Position numbers and translations under genes: made by a program
NCBI RefSeq assembly: GCF_030582395.1
Contig: NZ_CP104381.1
Location: 496,001-560,000 of the forward strand
Length of the DNA stretch: 64,000 bases
Source of the DNA: Ralstonia pickettii
GTDB lineage: Bacteria; Pseudomonadota; Gammaproteobacteria; Burkholderiales; Burkholderiaceae
Direction: 5' to 3'
In this document: piece by piece, positions 45,590 through 54,241 of the stretch
Layout: each line of letters opens with the position of its first letter
Numbering within the stretch: position 1 is the stretch's first letter
The notes under the pieces: generated by a model
Told to the model about the DNA's origin: nothing
The model's input: the letters and a program-made list of their open reading frames with translations, nothing else
Databases searched by the model: none

Positions 45590-46267
45590 TCAGCCTTCAA
45601 CAGGCAGCGTGTCGACAGCATAGCGATGGCGCAACTCGGTGCCCGACACGGGGTCGATCAGGGCCATGTCGAAGGCCTCGCCGAAACCGAGTTCGCCGAT
45701 GATGGGCTGCGTGCCGCAGAACATAGCGGTGCCGACCGGCAGCGTGCCGTTGCCGGTGTAGCGGCGGATGAGGTCGCGCGGGTCGAGCATGCGGGTGACG
45801 CCGCCTTCCTGGTACAGCGCGGTCTGGCCGTCGCGGGTGCGCCAGGTCTTCATCTGCAGGCTGTCCCAATGATCGGCCAGCGCTTCGAAGCGCCACACGT
45901 CGCGGCTTACGGGCTTGGCGCACATCTGCTTGGAGACGGTCACGCCATAGGCTTCGACCTTGCGGTCCGTGTGGTCCGAACCAATGCCGACCAGCAGGCC
46001 CATCGGCGTGGAATACAGCACGAATTCCGCTTCGCCGGACGAATCGGCGCCAGGAATCTCCACGGTGGCGTCGGTGGTCAGCAGCGAGGCCGACACGCGG
46101 TAGAAGCACGGCACGCGCGCCGGACGCGCCACGCCGATCGCTTCAAGCTCGGCGATGTGGTGTTCAACGGCTTGCGCATCGCGGCCGGTCCAGCCGGCAA
46201 TGACAAGGTGGTCTACGGTCACGTCGATGGGGCCGTGGCCAATCAGGTTCAGGTGCAGCGTGGTCAT
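45590..46267 (-). CDS. DUF2848 family protein
   Basis: A 225-residue protein (MTTLHLNLIGHGPIDVTVDHLVIAGWTGR) of the DUF2848 family, whose fold is probably related to fumarylacetoacetate hydrolase-like enzymes (recollection). Visible features are EAIGVARPARVPCFYRVSASLL, a GEAEFVLYSTP segment, GIGSDHTDRKVEAYGV and GTAMFCGTQPIIGE, the last resembling the FAH C-terminal region. The longer open frame to 46591 overlaps gntR, so ATG 46267 is the start. It lies between gntR and the amidase; I infer a role in the same catabolic pathway. Confidence 0.85.
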   Translation of the reverse strand: MTTLHLNLIGHGPIDVTVDHLVIAGWTGRDAQAVEHHIAELEAIGVARPARVPCFYRVSASLLTTDATVEIPGADSSGEAEFVLYSTPMGLLVGIGSDHTDRKVEAYGVTVSKQMCAKPVSRDVWRFEALADHWDSLQMKTWRTRDGQTALYQEGGVTRMLDPRDLIRRYTGNGTLPVGTAMFCGTQPIIGELGFGEAFDMALIDPVSGTELRHRYAVDTLPVEG

Positions 46268-46313
46268 GCGGAATCCGGAAGGGGCGGGAACAACAAACGG
46301 GGGGAAATCGGGA

Positions 46314-47036
46314 TCAGAGCGTGCGGATGATCGTGCGGCGGAACTCGTCGATGTGCTCGCGAATGGCCTCGCGCGCTGCAGGCACGTCGCGGCGCTCCAG
46401 CGCATCGAGCACGGCAAGGTGCTCGTCGTAAACGTTCTGCAGGTGTTGCGGCTCTGACAGCGACAGGAACCAGAAGCGCGCCTGCTTTTCGTGCAGGCCG
46501 CGCAGCAATTCAGCCAGCACGCGGTTGCGCGAGGCCGCGGAAATGGCGAGGTGGAACTTGAGGTCCAGCGCGGCCAGCGCGGCAATGTCACGGTGTTCGA
46601 TCAGCGCGGGCGATGCATCGACGATGGCGCGCATGGCTTCGAAATCCGCCGGGTGGGCGCGCTCGGCGGCCAGCGTTACGCACAGGATCTCGTTGGTGGC
46701 GCGCACCTCGATCATGTCGAGCACGTCGTTGAGCGACAGTGGCGTCACCAGCACGCCCTTGCGCGGCAGGATCTGCACCAGCCCCTCCACCTCCAACCGA
46801 TGCAGCGCCTGGTGGATGGGCGTGCGGCCCAGCCCCAGCAGCGCGCCGAGTTGCGCTTCGTTGAGCGGCTCGCCGGGGCGGAATTCGCACGCCATGATGC
46901 GGCGCTTGATCTCGTTGTAGGCGAGTTCACGCATGGCGGCGCCCTTGGGCGCATGCGCAGCAGGTTCGACGGCAAACGGTGCAGATGCCGGCGCGGTTTG
47001 GGCGGAACCGGAAACCAGCTTGATCGGACGCGACAT
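46314..47036 (-). CDS. GntR family (FCD) transcriptional regulator
   Basis: A 240-residue regulator with an N-terminal winged helix (about residues 35-105: NEIKRRIMACEFRPGEPLNEAQLGALLGLGRTPIHQAL) and an FCD ligand domain (about 110-230) with metal-type residues in DLKFHLAISAAS. Start ATG 47036 (MSRPIKLVSG). Its promoter contains a palindrome (47077-47090) in the spacer, so it probably represses itself and the divergent monooxygenase. It heads gntR-DUF2848-amidase-MFS. Confidence 0.92.
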   Translation of the reverse strand: MSRPIKLVSGSAQTAPASAPFAVEPAAHAPKGAAMRELAYNEIKRRIMACEFRPGEPLNEAQLGALLGLGRTPIHQALHRLEVEGLVQILPRKGVLVTPLSLNDVLDMIEVRATNEILCVTLAAERAHPADFEAMRAIVDASPALIEHRDIAALAALDLKFHLAISAASRNRVLAELLRGLHEKQARFWFLSLSEPQHLQNVYDEHLAVLDALERRDVPAAREAIREHIDEFRRTIIRTL

Positions 47037-47070
47037 GGAAGCGACCTCGATTCGTGTAAAAGTCGAGTGA

Positions 47071-47099
47071 TGGTATTGTGATATCTCACAGAGCGTCAA
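47071..47099 (-). promoter_or_regulatory. Promoter of gntR with operator in its spacer
   Basis: On the minus strand, TTGACG (complement of 47094-47099) and ATACCA (complement of 47071-47076) are exactly 17 bases apart. The spacer holds the palindrome TGTGAGATATCACA. The -10 is weak, and a TACCAT register one base further is an alternative. Confidence 0.65.
47077..47090. promoter_or_regulatory. Candidate GntR operator TGTGATATCTCACA
   Basis: A perfect 5-4-5 palindrome (TGTGA-TATC-TCACA) in the 176-base gap between the divergent gntR and monooxygenase genes. Its position inside the promoter fits autorepression; GntR-FCD proteins typically bind short palindromes of this size. Confidence 0.6.
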
Positions 47100-47212
47100 G
47101 GGTACAACGCGCTGCTTTCAGCGGTCTTTGTCTAGGTATTTGCCCTGATATGCCCCTGGCGTGATGCCGTTGAGATTCGTTATAGACTGCAACAAATTTC
47201 AGGGAGACAGCC

Positions 47213-48478
47213 ATGAAGATCGCCGTCATCGGGGCGGGCATCGGCGGCTTGACGCTCGCGTTGATGGCCGAGCGGCAGGGTTTTGAAGTCGAAGTGTGGG
47301 AGGCCGTGCAGACGCTGCGGCCGCTGGGCGTTGGCATCAACCTGCTGCCGCACGCTGCGCGCCAGTTGTGCGAGCTGGGGCTGGAAGACACGCTGAGCGC
47401 GCTGGCGATTCGTACTTCGGCACTGGCTTACTACAACCGTTTCGGCCAGCCGATCTGGCACGAGCCGCGCGGGTTGGCCGCCGGGTATGACTGGCCGCAG
47501 TTCTCCATCCATCGCGGCGAATTCCAGATGGCCCTGGCCGATGCCGTGATTGAGCGGCTCGGTGCGGATTGCATCCGCCTTGGTCACACCTTCGAAGCGG
47601 TTCAATCGACAGGCGAGAAAGGCGGCCCCGTGCGCTTCACGCTGCGTGATCGCACCAACGACACCGTTGTCGAATCCTCAGCCGACGTGCTGATCGGTGC
47701 CGATGGCATTCACTCGGCCGTACGCCGGCATTTCTACCCGACGGGCGATGCACCGCGCTTTGCGGGCCGCATGCTGTGGCGCGCCGTCACTGAAGCCGAG
47801 CCGTATCTCGATGGCCGCACCATGTTCATGGCGGGCCATCAGGACCAGAAGTTCGTCGCCTATCCGATCTCCGAACCGCTGCGCCAGCAGGGCCGCTCGC
47901 GCATCAACTGGATTGCCGAGCTGCGCGTGCCCGACGAGGCGCCGCCGCGCAGCGACTGGAACCGCGAGGTCGACCGCGCGATCTTCCGCAGCGCCTTCGC
48001 CGACTGGAAATGGAACTGGATCGACATTCCCGCCTTGATCGACGGCGCGCAGGCCGTGTACGAATTCCCGCTGGTCGACAAAGACCCGCTGCCGCGCTGG
48101 ACCTTCGGCCGCGTCACGCTGCTGGGCGACGCGGCGCACCCGATGTATCCGATCGGCTCGAATGGCAGCGCGCAGGCGATTCTCGATGCCCGTGCGCTGG
48201 TCGACTGCCTGCTCGCCACGCGCGACACCGGCGTTGCCCTGCGTGAATACGAGGCCGACCGCCTGCCGCGCACGGCTGGCATCGTGCTGCGCAACCGCCT
48301 CAACGGGCCGGAGCAGGTCATGCAACTCGCGCATGAACGCGCCCCTCAGGGCTTTGCGCGCATCGAGGACGTGATCCCGCGCGCCGAGCTGGAAGGGATT
48401 GCGATGCGCTATAAAAAACTGGCCGGTTTCGATCCGCAATCGCTGCGCGATCAGCCGCCCATGCCGGGCCGTGCCTGA
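47213..48478 (+). CDS. FAD-dependent monooxygenase
   Basis: A 421-residue group A flavoprotein hydroxylase. The Rossmann motif GAGIGGLTLAL is at residues 8-18, the DG motif is GADGIHSAVRRHF near 163, and the GD motif is LLGDAAHPMYPIGSNGSAQAI near 303. It resembles the PhzS-like branch of single-component aromatic hydroxylases. It is divergent from gntR, and ABC-type binding protein and marR genes follow. The likely substrate is an aromatic or heteroaromatic released by the amidase (inference). Confidence 0.9.
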   Translation: MKIAVIGAGIGGLTLALMAERQGFEVEVWEAVQTLRPLGVGINLLPHAARQLCELGLEDTLSALAIRTSALAYYNRFGQPIWHEPRGLAAGYDWPQFSIHRGEFQMALADAVIERLGADCIRLGHTFEAVQSTGEKGGPVRFTLRDRTNDTVVESSADVLIGADGIHSAVRRHFYPTGDAPRFAGRMLWRAVTEAEPYLDGRTMFMAGHQDQKFVAYPISEPLRQQGRSRINWIAELRVPDEAPPRSDWNREVDRAIFRSAFADWKWNWIDIPALIDGAQAVYEFPLVDKDPLPRWTFGRVTLLGDAAHPMYPIGSNGSAQAILDARALVDCLLATRDTGVALREYEADRLPRTAGIVLRNRLNGPEQVMQLAHERAPQGFARIEDVIPRAELEGIAMRYKKLAGFDPQSLRDQPPMPGRA

Positions 48479-48517
48479 AGGCCCTGTACGTTCAAACGCC
48501 AAGAAAAGAGGGGACCG

Positions 48518-49651
48518 ATGACCATCCGCCGCACCATCTGCGCCGCCGCTGCGCTGTTGCTTGCCACCGCCGCTCATGCCGACATCGTCGTTGGGGTCAG
48601 CCTGTCGACCACAGGGCCGTCGGCGTCGCTCGGCATCACGCAGAAGAATTCGCTGGCGTTCTATCCGGATGCCATCGGCGGGGAAAAACTGCGCCTTGTG
48701 GTGGTGGATGACGCCTCCGATCCGAGCACCGGCACGCGCCTGGCGCGCAAGCTTGTCACCGAAGACCACGCCGACATCATCGTTGGGTCGTCGGCCGTGG
48801 CACCGTCGATTGCGATTGCCGAAGTCGCCACCGAATCGCACACGCCGCAACTGGCGTTGGCGCCCGTCGAGCTGAAGCCGGGCAAGGGCGATTGGACCTA
48901 TCGGCTTGCGCAGCCGATCTCCCTCATGGCCGAGGCAATCGCTACGCGCATGGCCGCGTCCGGCGTCAAGAACGTCGGTTTCATCGGCTTTTCGGACGCG
49001 TACGGCGAGAGCTGGCTCAAAGACTTCACCGCTGCAGCCACGCCGCACGGCATCAAGATCGTCGACGTCGAACGCTATGCCCGCGCAGACACCAGCGTGA
49101 CGGGGCAGGTCGCCAAGCTGGTCAGCATCAAGCCCGATGCGGTCCTGGTGGCCGGCGCGGGCACCGGCGCAGCGCTGCCGCACACCTCATTGCGCGATCG
49201 TGGTTATGCGGGCCCGATCTACCAGACGCATGGTGCGGCCACGAAAGACTTGATCCGCATCGGCGGCAAAGCGGTCGACGGGGCCATCCTGCCGGCCGGC
49301 CCGGTGATCGTGGCGGAGCAATTGCCCGACAGTCACCCGAGCAAGAAGACGGCGCTCGAATACGTGACGCGCTATGAGAAAGCCAACGGCCCCGACACCC
49401 GCACGCAGTTCGGCGCCCATACGTGGGATGCGCTGCAGGTGCTCCAGCGCATCGTGCCGGTGGCGCTCAAGAAGGCCAAGCCGGGCACGTCGGAGTTCCG
49501 CCAGGCGCTGAAGAATGCGCTGGAATCGGAGCGCGACATTGTTGTTTCACATGGCGTGCTCAACTACACGTCCACGGATCACTTTGGCTTTGATGCGCGT
49601 GGTCGCGTATTGCTGACCATCGACCACGGCAAATGGAAATTGTTGAACTGA
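48518..49651 (+). CDS. Periplasmic binding protein of ABC transporter (LivK type)
   Basis: A 377-residue type I periplasmic binding protein with signal peptide ending AAHADIVVG. The domain begins DIVVGVSLSTTGPSASLG and includes VVVDDASDPSTGTRLARKL and AGSGVKNVGFIGFSDAYGESW-like segments of the branched-chain amino acid/aromatic-acid binding group. No permease or ATPase genes adjoin it, so its partners are elsewhere or it acts alone as a sensor. GAAAAGAGG precedes the ATG. Confidence 0.9.
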   Translation: MTIRRTICAAAALLLATAAHADIVVGVSLSTTGPSASLGITQKNSLAFYPDAIGGEKLRLVVVDDASDPSTGTRLARKLVTEDHADIIVGSSAVAPSIAIAEVATESHTPQLALAPVELKPGKGDWTYRLAQPISLMAEAIATRMAASGVKNVGFIGFSDAYGESWLKDFTAAATPHGIKIVDVERYARADTSVTGQVAKLVSIKPDAVLVAGAGTGAALPHTSLRDRGYAGPIYQTHGAATKDLIRIGGKAVDGAILPAGPVIVAEQLPDSHPSKKTALEYVTRYEKANGPDTRTQFGAHTWDALQVLQRIVPVALKKAKPGTSEFRQALKNALESERDIVVSHGVLNYTSTDHFGFDARGRVLLTIDHGKWKLLN

Positions 49652-49724
49652 AACGCACGCGCGTGCATGGCCGGCGGGCGCGTCGCCGACGATAATCCAG
49701 GGGTCTTTCACCATCGACACCGCC

Positions 49725-50240
49725 ATGCCGCGCACCCCCAAAGCTGACGACCTGTACCCCGCTGTGGCCCCTTCGGGGCACTTCAACCCGCATCTGGCGG
49801 ACGTGGAGTATGGCGCGCTTGACGGCCTCGTTGGCTATGCGGTGCGCCGGGCGCAGCTGCACATCTACGAAGATTTCGTGCGTTCCCTGCAGGCGTGGAA
49901 CATCACGCCCCCGCGCTTCTCGGCCATGACCGTGATCGCGCACAACCCAAACCTCAAGCTGACGGAGCTGGCCAACATCCTGGGCGTCGCGCGTTCCGGT
50001 GCGGTGCTGCTGGTCGATACGCTCGAAGACATGGGTATGGTCGAGCGCCAGCCCTCGCCCAAGGACAAGCGCGCATTCCGGCTTGTGCTGACCGCCAAGG
50101 GGGCGACCACCCTCGACGAAATCACCCGGGCCGTCACCGCGCACGACGCCCGCGTGACGGCGCATCTTTCGACGGATGAGCGGCAGACGCTGCTGGCGTT
50201 GCTCAACAAGCTGGCATCGGGGTCGGGTTCCGCATCCTGA
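49725..50240 (+). CDS. MarR family transcriptional regulator
   Basis: A 171-residue regulator with the winged-helix centre LKLTELANILGVARSGAVLLVDTLEDMGMVERQPSPKDKRAFRLVLTAKG (about residues 78-127), typical of MarR. It lies 73 bases downstream of the binding protein gene and may control it or the whole cluster in response to an aromatic ligand. A hairpin follows at 50268. Confidence 0.9.
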   Translation: MPRTPKADDLYPAVAPSGHFNPHLADVEYGALDGLVGYAVRRAQLHIYEDFVRSLQAWNITPPRFSAMTVIAHNPNLKLTELANILGVARSGAVLLVDTLEDMGMVERQPSPKDKRAFRLVLTAKGATTLDEITRAVTAHDARVTAHLSTDERQTLLALLNKLASGSGSAS

Positions 50241-50267
50241 ACTGCAGCGGGCGCATGCAAACGACAA

Positions 50268-50287
50268 GCGGCCCGACAGTGGGCCGC
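50268..50287. terminator. Hairpin between convergent marR and the 113-residue gene
   Basis: GCGGCCC (50268-50274) pairs with GGGCCGC (50281-50287) with six loop bases. Flanking T-runs are poor, so it may be a bidirectional terminator of modest strength. Confidence 0.5.
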
Positions 50288-50314
50288 CTGGCTTTGGTGC
50301 GGGCTGCGAGTGCT

Positions 50315-50656
50315 TCAGCGCTTGTTCGCGTCGATGGCCTTTTGCCAGAGGTCCTTGTCGGGCGGATACAGCGAATCGAAGTATTCGCGCAGCGTGCAGA
50401 TTTCCTGGACGATCTCGAACGGAAATCCCTGGCGGCCGCCCCGGTCGTCAATCTGCAGGCTGTTCAGGTAGCGCCGGCAGCCGATGAAATCGGCCCATTT
50501 GGCGGCAATGGTGTTGATGATGCGCGGAAACTTCCGGCCGAGTTCGATCGGCCGCACCGGGTCGGGCAGGGACGCGAGCCACCGGATGGCATCGCGGTTG
50601 AGTGCGAAGTCATCGGAGTTATGCTGCTTGCGTTGAGAGACGGGATCTTGAGTCAT
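50315..50656 (-). CDS. Conserved protein of unknown function
   Basis: A 113-residue soluble protein with segments NRDAIRWLASLPDPVRPIELGRKFPRIINTIAAKW and GGRQGFPFEIVQEICTLREYF. It looks like a small conserved protein of Ralstonia and Burkholderia; no function is known to me. It converges with marR and is 340 bases from the HD-GYP gene on the other strand. TTGAGTCAT, the complement of the start, is at 50648-50656. Confidence 0.75.
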   Translation of the reverse strand: MTQDPVSQRKQHNSDDFALNRDAIRWLASLPDPVRPIELGRKFPRIINTIAAKWADFIGCRRYLNSLQIDDRGGRQGFPFEIVQEICTLREYFDSLYPPDKDLWQKAIDANKR

Positions 50657-50999
50657 ATCGGATGCGCATCCTTGAGGGCTAGTGTACCCCTCCCGCGCCG
50701 GGCCGCCAGCCCGCCCGGCGAGGGTCTTGACGCGTCACCTGTTTGATTCGGCCGCTGCCACAGCCGGTTTTCCGGTGTTTGCTTGCCGCGGCTGCGGTAT
50801 GCCGCGCGCCGCCCAACCCATATCCACCTCAAGTTTTGCGTAGGGCTGCCGATAAGCCAAGCGCGGTTTGGCGTGCTGGAGGACCAGAGCATCCACCAGC
50901 TTGAAGCGCCTGGACTGCGAAATACGAGCCAGTGTCGGCTGGCACGCCGCTCCCCTAATTCAATGAAAAAACCGGACTTCGAGCCGAGGTAGGCAGGGT
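50657..50999. other. Intergenic gap before the HD-GYP gene
   Basis: Between the small conserved gene and the HD-GYP gene these 343 bases hold a sigma-28-type promoter (50829-50855) and no gene that I can support. Confidence 0.75.
50829..50855 (+). promoter_or_regulatory. Sigma-28 (FliA) promoter of the HD-GYP gene
   Basis: TCAAGTTT (50829-50836) and GCCGATAA (50848-50855) are separated by exactly 11 bases, against the FliA consensus TAAAGTTT-N11-GCCGATAA: seven of eight and eight of eight matches. It lies 144 bases upstream of the HD-GYP start. Confidence 0.85.
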
Positions 51000-52214
51000 A
51001 TGAAGCGAATCGATGCGAGCCAATTGCGTGTCGGCATGTTTGTGATGAAGCTGGGCGGGTCCTGGCTGAAGCACCCGTTCTGGCGTGCGCAATTCCAGTT
51101 GTCGCACCAGGGCCAGATCGACGACATCCGCAAAGCGGGTATCACCGAGATCTGGATCGACCCCGAGCGCGGCGAAGATGTCATGTCCGAGACGCTGATG
51201 CCGGCACCGGCTCCGGCGCCCGCACCCGAGCCGCTCACGCGCGAGACCGTGGCTGCGCGACCGCCGATCACGCCGACGTCGCTCAAGGAAGAGTGGAAGC
51301 ACGCCCAGCAGCTGATGCAGAACGGCAAGGCGACGCTTGGCCACATGTTTTCGGAGGCGCGCATGGGCCGTGCGCTGGAAACCGAAAAGGCGCTGCTTCT
51401 GGTGGACGACGTATCGAACTCGCTGGCACGCAACTCTTACGCGCTGATCGCCCTGGCGCGCCTGAAGAACAAGGACGACTACACCTACCTGCATTCGTTT
51501 GCCGTGTGCGCGCTGATGGTGGCGCTGGCCAAGACGCTGGGCTTGCCCGAAGACGAGATCCGCGAATGCGGGCTGGGCGGGCTGGTGCATGACATCGGCA
51601 AATCGGCCATGCCGCGCACGCTGCTCGACAAGAGCACGGCGCTGACCAAGGACGAACTGGCGCTGCTGCAGACGCACGCCGTGGGCGGCCATCACCTGCT
51701 GCAGGGCACCGGACAGTTCAGCGAGATTGCACGCGAGATCTGCCTGCACCACCACGAGCGCATTGACGGCAGCGGCTATCCCGACGCCCAGAAGGCCGAC
51801 GGCATCAGCCTGTGGGCCAAGATGGGCGCGATTTGCGACGTGTACGACACCCTCACGTCGAGCAGCCCCTATCACCATGCGTGGTCCCCGGCGCAGGCCC
51901 TGAAATACATGATGGCGCGCACCGACACGCAATTCGATCGCACCGTCTTCCAGGCCTTTACGCGCAGCGTGGGCATCTACCCGGTCGGCACGCTGGTCAA
52001 ACTGCGCACCAACCGGTTGGGCGTGGTGGTCCACCAGAACGAAGCGTCTGCGCTGAAGCCGGACGTGGTCGTCTTCTATTCGGGCAACACCAAGACGCGC
52101 GTGCGCCCCGAGCGCATCAGCCTGGGTAAATCCGACGATTCCATCGTGACCGTGGAAGACGCCACCACGTGGGGTTTGTCGGACGAGGAAGTGTCCGACA
52201 TGTGCCTGGTCTGA
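51000..52214 (+). CDS. DUF3391/HD-GYP cyclic di-GMP phosphodiesterase
   Basis: A 404-residue HD-GYP protein. The N-terminal DUF3391 domain (residues 1-60, MKRIDASQLRVGMFVMKLGG) precedes an HD-GYP domain at about 130-330 with HDIGKSAMP (H197) and HHERIDGSGYP near 250-261, so the active site looks complete. It degrades cyclic di-GMP, favouring motility. A sigma-28 promoter puts it in the flagellar regulon. The region between DUF3391 and HD is proline/alanine-rich. Confidence 0.95.
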   Translation: MKRIDASQLRVGMFVMKLGGSWLKHPFWRAQFQLSHQGQIDDIRKAGITEIWIDPERGEDVMSETLMPAPAPAPAPEPLTRETVAARPPITPTSLKEEWKHAQQLMQNGKATLGHMFSEARMGRALETEKALLLVDDVSNSLARNSYALIALARLKNKDDYTYLHSFAVCALMVALAKTLGLPEDEIRECGLGGLVHDIGKSAMPRTLLDKSTALTKDELALLQTHAVGGHHLLQGTGQFSEIAREICLHHHERIDGSGYPDAQKADGISLWAKMGAICDVYDTLTSSSPYHHAWSPAQALKYMMARTDTQFDRTVFQAFTRSVGIYPVGTLVKLRTNRLGVVVHQNEASALKPDVVVFYSGNTKTRVRPERISLGKSDDSIVTVEDATTWGLSDEEVSDMCLV

Positions 52215-52241
52215 GGCGCCGGCTCTCGGGGCTGGAGGGCG

Positions 52242-52415
52242 TCAGTAGTCTTCCACGGGGGGCTCTTTCTGCTCGGCGGGATCGGGGTGCGTGTCGCGGG
52301 GCACCTGTGGGCCGCCGGGCTTGCGCTTGTCCGGCGCAGGCGTGGTCTTCGGGTGTCCCGTGTCGGCGGGTGGCTGCGTCGTATCGGTTTCGGAATGACC
52401 TGGTTGAGCGGACAT
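52242..52415 (-). CDS. Small proline-rich hydrophilic protein
   Basis: A 57-residue protein (MSAQPGHSETDTTQPPADTG...) preceded by a strong AGGAGGAAACCGCA ribosome site before ATG 52415. It is rich in Pro, Asp, Thr, Lys and Glu, without aromatic core residues except the last Tyr, so it is probably disordered. A longer frame from 52517 has no ribosome site. It converges with the HD-GYP gene. I do not recognise a function. Confidence 0.7.
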   Translation of the reverse strand: MSAQPGHSETDTTQPPADTGHPKTTPAPDKRKPGGPQVPRDTHPDPAEQKEPPVEDY

Positions 52416-52647
52416 TGCGGTTTCCTCCTGATCTGCGGATGCCTCTCTTCCAGCATGTCGCGCGCCTGGCAAGCCCCTACGGTTTATGTGTATGTTTCTT
52501 AACACGGACTTCAACAAACTTCATGGCACACCCCTCTAAAGTGGGGTACTTTTGAGTCGTTGGTTTTTACATTGCTGAACATTCGCCACACATTCAGAGC
52601 GATGTCGGCAACCCGCAAACAAACGATTCAGTCTTCCGGGGGGTGAC

Positions 52648-53634
52648 ATGAACGTTTCCAATCTGCTGCATGCGGCGTCGAACTGGGTCATCCAGTCGCG
52701 CGCCTTCAATGTCACGCAATCGGTTGCACACCATCGCACGCCCAGCGATGCGCTGTCGCACTGGAAACTCGATATTTGGCACAAGAGCGTGCCGTTCCTG
52801 TTCGAGGGCGGCCTTGCCGAACCCGCGCACCAACTGTTTCCCAAGCATCTGGCGCATGCCGAATGGGTGGACGAGCTGCATCACCATCTGAGCCAGCTTG
52901 TGGGCGTGCGCCGTGAGCATTGCAAGATCGACATTCGCGCCGTGACGGGGCTGGCGCAGTCGCCGTGCTCGGTGCATTCGTTTCCGAGCATGCTGGTGTT
53001 TGCGCATCAGCATTGCCGCCGCATTCCGCATAGCACGGACGCGGATTTTGCCGCCAACCGGCGCCACGTCTTCCGCTACGCAGATCAGGCCAACGTGTTC
53101 CGCGCCTACGACTTTGCCGGCGGCGAGCTGTTCTACATGAACGAGTGGGGCGCACACCATTTCGCGGCGCTGGCGTTGCAGGCTCGCACGCAGAACCGTG
53201 AGCTGCTGGTCGATGCCGAGGTGCGTCATGCGCGTTCTGCGCTGGGGCTGCGCCGGTTGCTTGACAGCTTCCATGTGATCGGCGCGCGGCGGCAAGGGCA
53301 GCAGCGCTACGGCACCCGTTTGTCGGAAGCGCTGGCCAGCCACCAGGTACCGCATCGCTGGATGCATGGCCGTCGCGAGGCCGAAGGCTTTGAACTGTGC
53401 TTCCTGCCCAAATCGGATCGCTTTGCCAATTGCGTGGGCGAACAGCTCGTGCGCGACGGCTGGTTCGACTACGGCGCGTGGCTGGCAAGCCTGCACGATG
53501 CCACGGAGCTGGGTGCCCCCGCGCAACGCGCCGAGGCCGCCCGCAAGACGCGCCCGAACTGGAAGCGCGTGCCGGTGCCGAGCCTTGGCGTGCCGACGCG
53601 TCTCATGCCGGGCTTTGCGCACACGCGCTTGTAA
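52648..53634 (+). CDS. Protein of unknown function
   Basis: A 328-residue soluble protein rich in histidine (KHLAHAEWVDELHHHLSQL, FAHQHCRRIPHS) with segments VTQSVAHHRTPSDALSHWKLDIWHKSVPF, FPSMLVFAHQHC and FYMNEWGAHHFAAL. No signal peptide, membrane segment or known motif. GGGGGGTGAC precedes the ATG. It stands alone, with no operon partner; I do not recognise the family. Confidence 0.75.
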   Translation: MNVSNLLHAASNWVIQSRAFNVTQSVAHHRTPSDALSHWKLDIWHKSVPFLFEGGLAEPAHQLFPKHLAHAEWVDELHHHLSQLVGVRREHCKIDIRAVTGLAQSPCSVHSFPSMLVFAHQHCRRIPHSTDADFAANRRHVFRYADQANVFRAYDFAGGELFYMNEWGAHHFAALALQARTQNRELLVDAEVRHARSALGLRRLLDSFHVIGARRQGQQRYGTRLSEALASHQVPHRWMHGRREAEGFELCFLPKSDRFANCVGEQLVRDGWFDYGAWLASLHDATELGAPAQRAEAARKTRPNWKRVPVPSLGVPTRLMPGFAHTRL

Positions 53635-53713
53635 TACTGGGGCGCTAGGCTCAGAGGCTGTTCTGCCCCACCACCTGACGGATTGCTGAATCAGACAGGT
53701 GGTGTCAGAATTC

Positions 53714-53726
53714 GCAACTTAGTTGC
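53714..53726 (+). promoter_or_regulatory. Candidate operator of the TonB receptor unit
   Basis: GCAACT-T-AGTTGC is a perfect 6-1-6 palindrome 50 bases before the DUF2946-like gene. It resembles the short inverted sites of Fur-family repressors in size and position, but is not a canonical Fur or Zur box. Confidence 0.4.
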
Positions 53727-53776
53727 ATTGAGGCGCGCATGTCGGTGACACTGCGCGCCCGCATCTGCGCCCGACC

Positions 53777-54154
53777 TTGCGTTCCTTCCGCTCATCCTTC
53801 CTCCATCCGCGTTGGCTGGCTTGCCTGCTGACCGTGTTCCTGCTGTTCGGTCAGCAGGGCGCGCTGCGGCATGCGCTCTCGCATTGGAGTGAATTCAGCG
53901 AAGCGACCGGCGTCGCGTTCAATGCCGCTGCCACGGCCAAGCCGGCCAGTGCCGAGCGCAGTCAGCCCGCGCAGGAACACGCCGCGTGCCTGCAGTGCGC
54001 GGCCTATGCCGCCTTGGCGGCTGCCTTGCCGATGCTGGTGGCGCTGCGGCTGGCACATACGCGCCGCTGGCACTTTCCGCACATCGGTTTTCATGCGGGC
54101 GCGCCGGTGTTTCCGGTCGCCGTGTGTTCGCGCGATCCTCCAATCCGCCTTTGA
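53777..54154 (+). CDS. DUF2946-like small membrane protein
   Basis: A 125-residue protein with an N-terminal hydrophobic segment (WLACLLTVFLLFGQQG), an HAACLQCAAYAALAAALPMLVALRLAH block resembling the H-x-CxxC motif of DUF2946 proteins, and a basic tail. These small proteins are commonly encoded beside TonB receptors for metals. The start seems to be TTG 53777: no ATG or GTG occurs in frame after the upstream stop, and no strong ribosome site is seen. The receptor gene follows after 87 bases. Confidence 0.6.
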   Translation: MRSFRSSFLHPRWLACLLTVFLLFGQQGALRHALSHWSEFSEATGVAFNAAATAKPASAERSQPAQEHAACLQCAAYAALAAALPMLVALRLAHTRRWHFPHIGFHAGAPVFPVAVCSRDPPIRL

Positions 54155-54241
54155 TTCCTGCCTTGCCCGTCGGCGCGCGCGTTGTAGTGACGCATGCGCG
54201 TGCCGCTGTTTAACGCATCCGCTCGATTCAAAGGTTTTTTC

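Noticed and set aside
52523..52647. Type III effector promoter (TTCG-N16-TTCG) before the His-rich gene
   Set aside because: Only one TTCG is present and the spacing is not met, so an effector call is unsupported.
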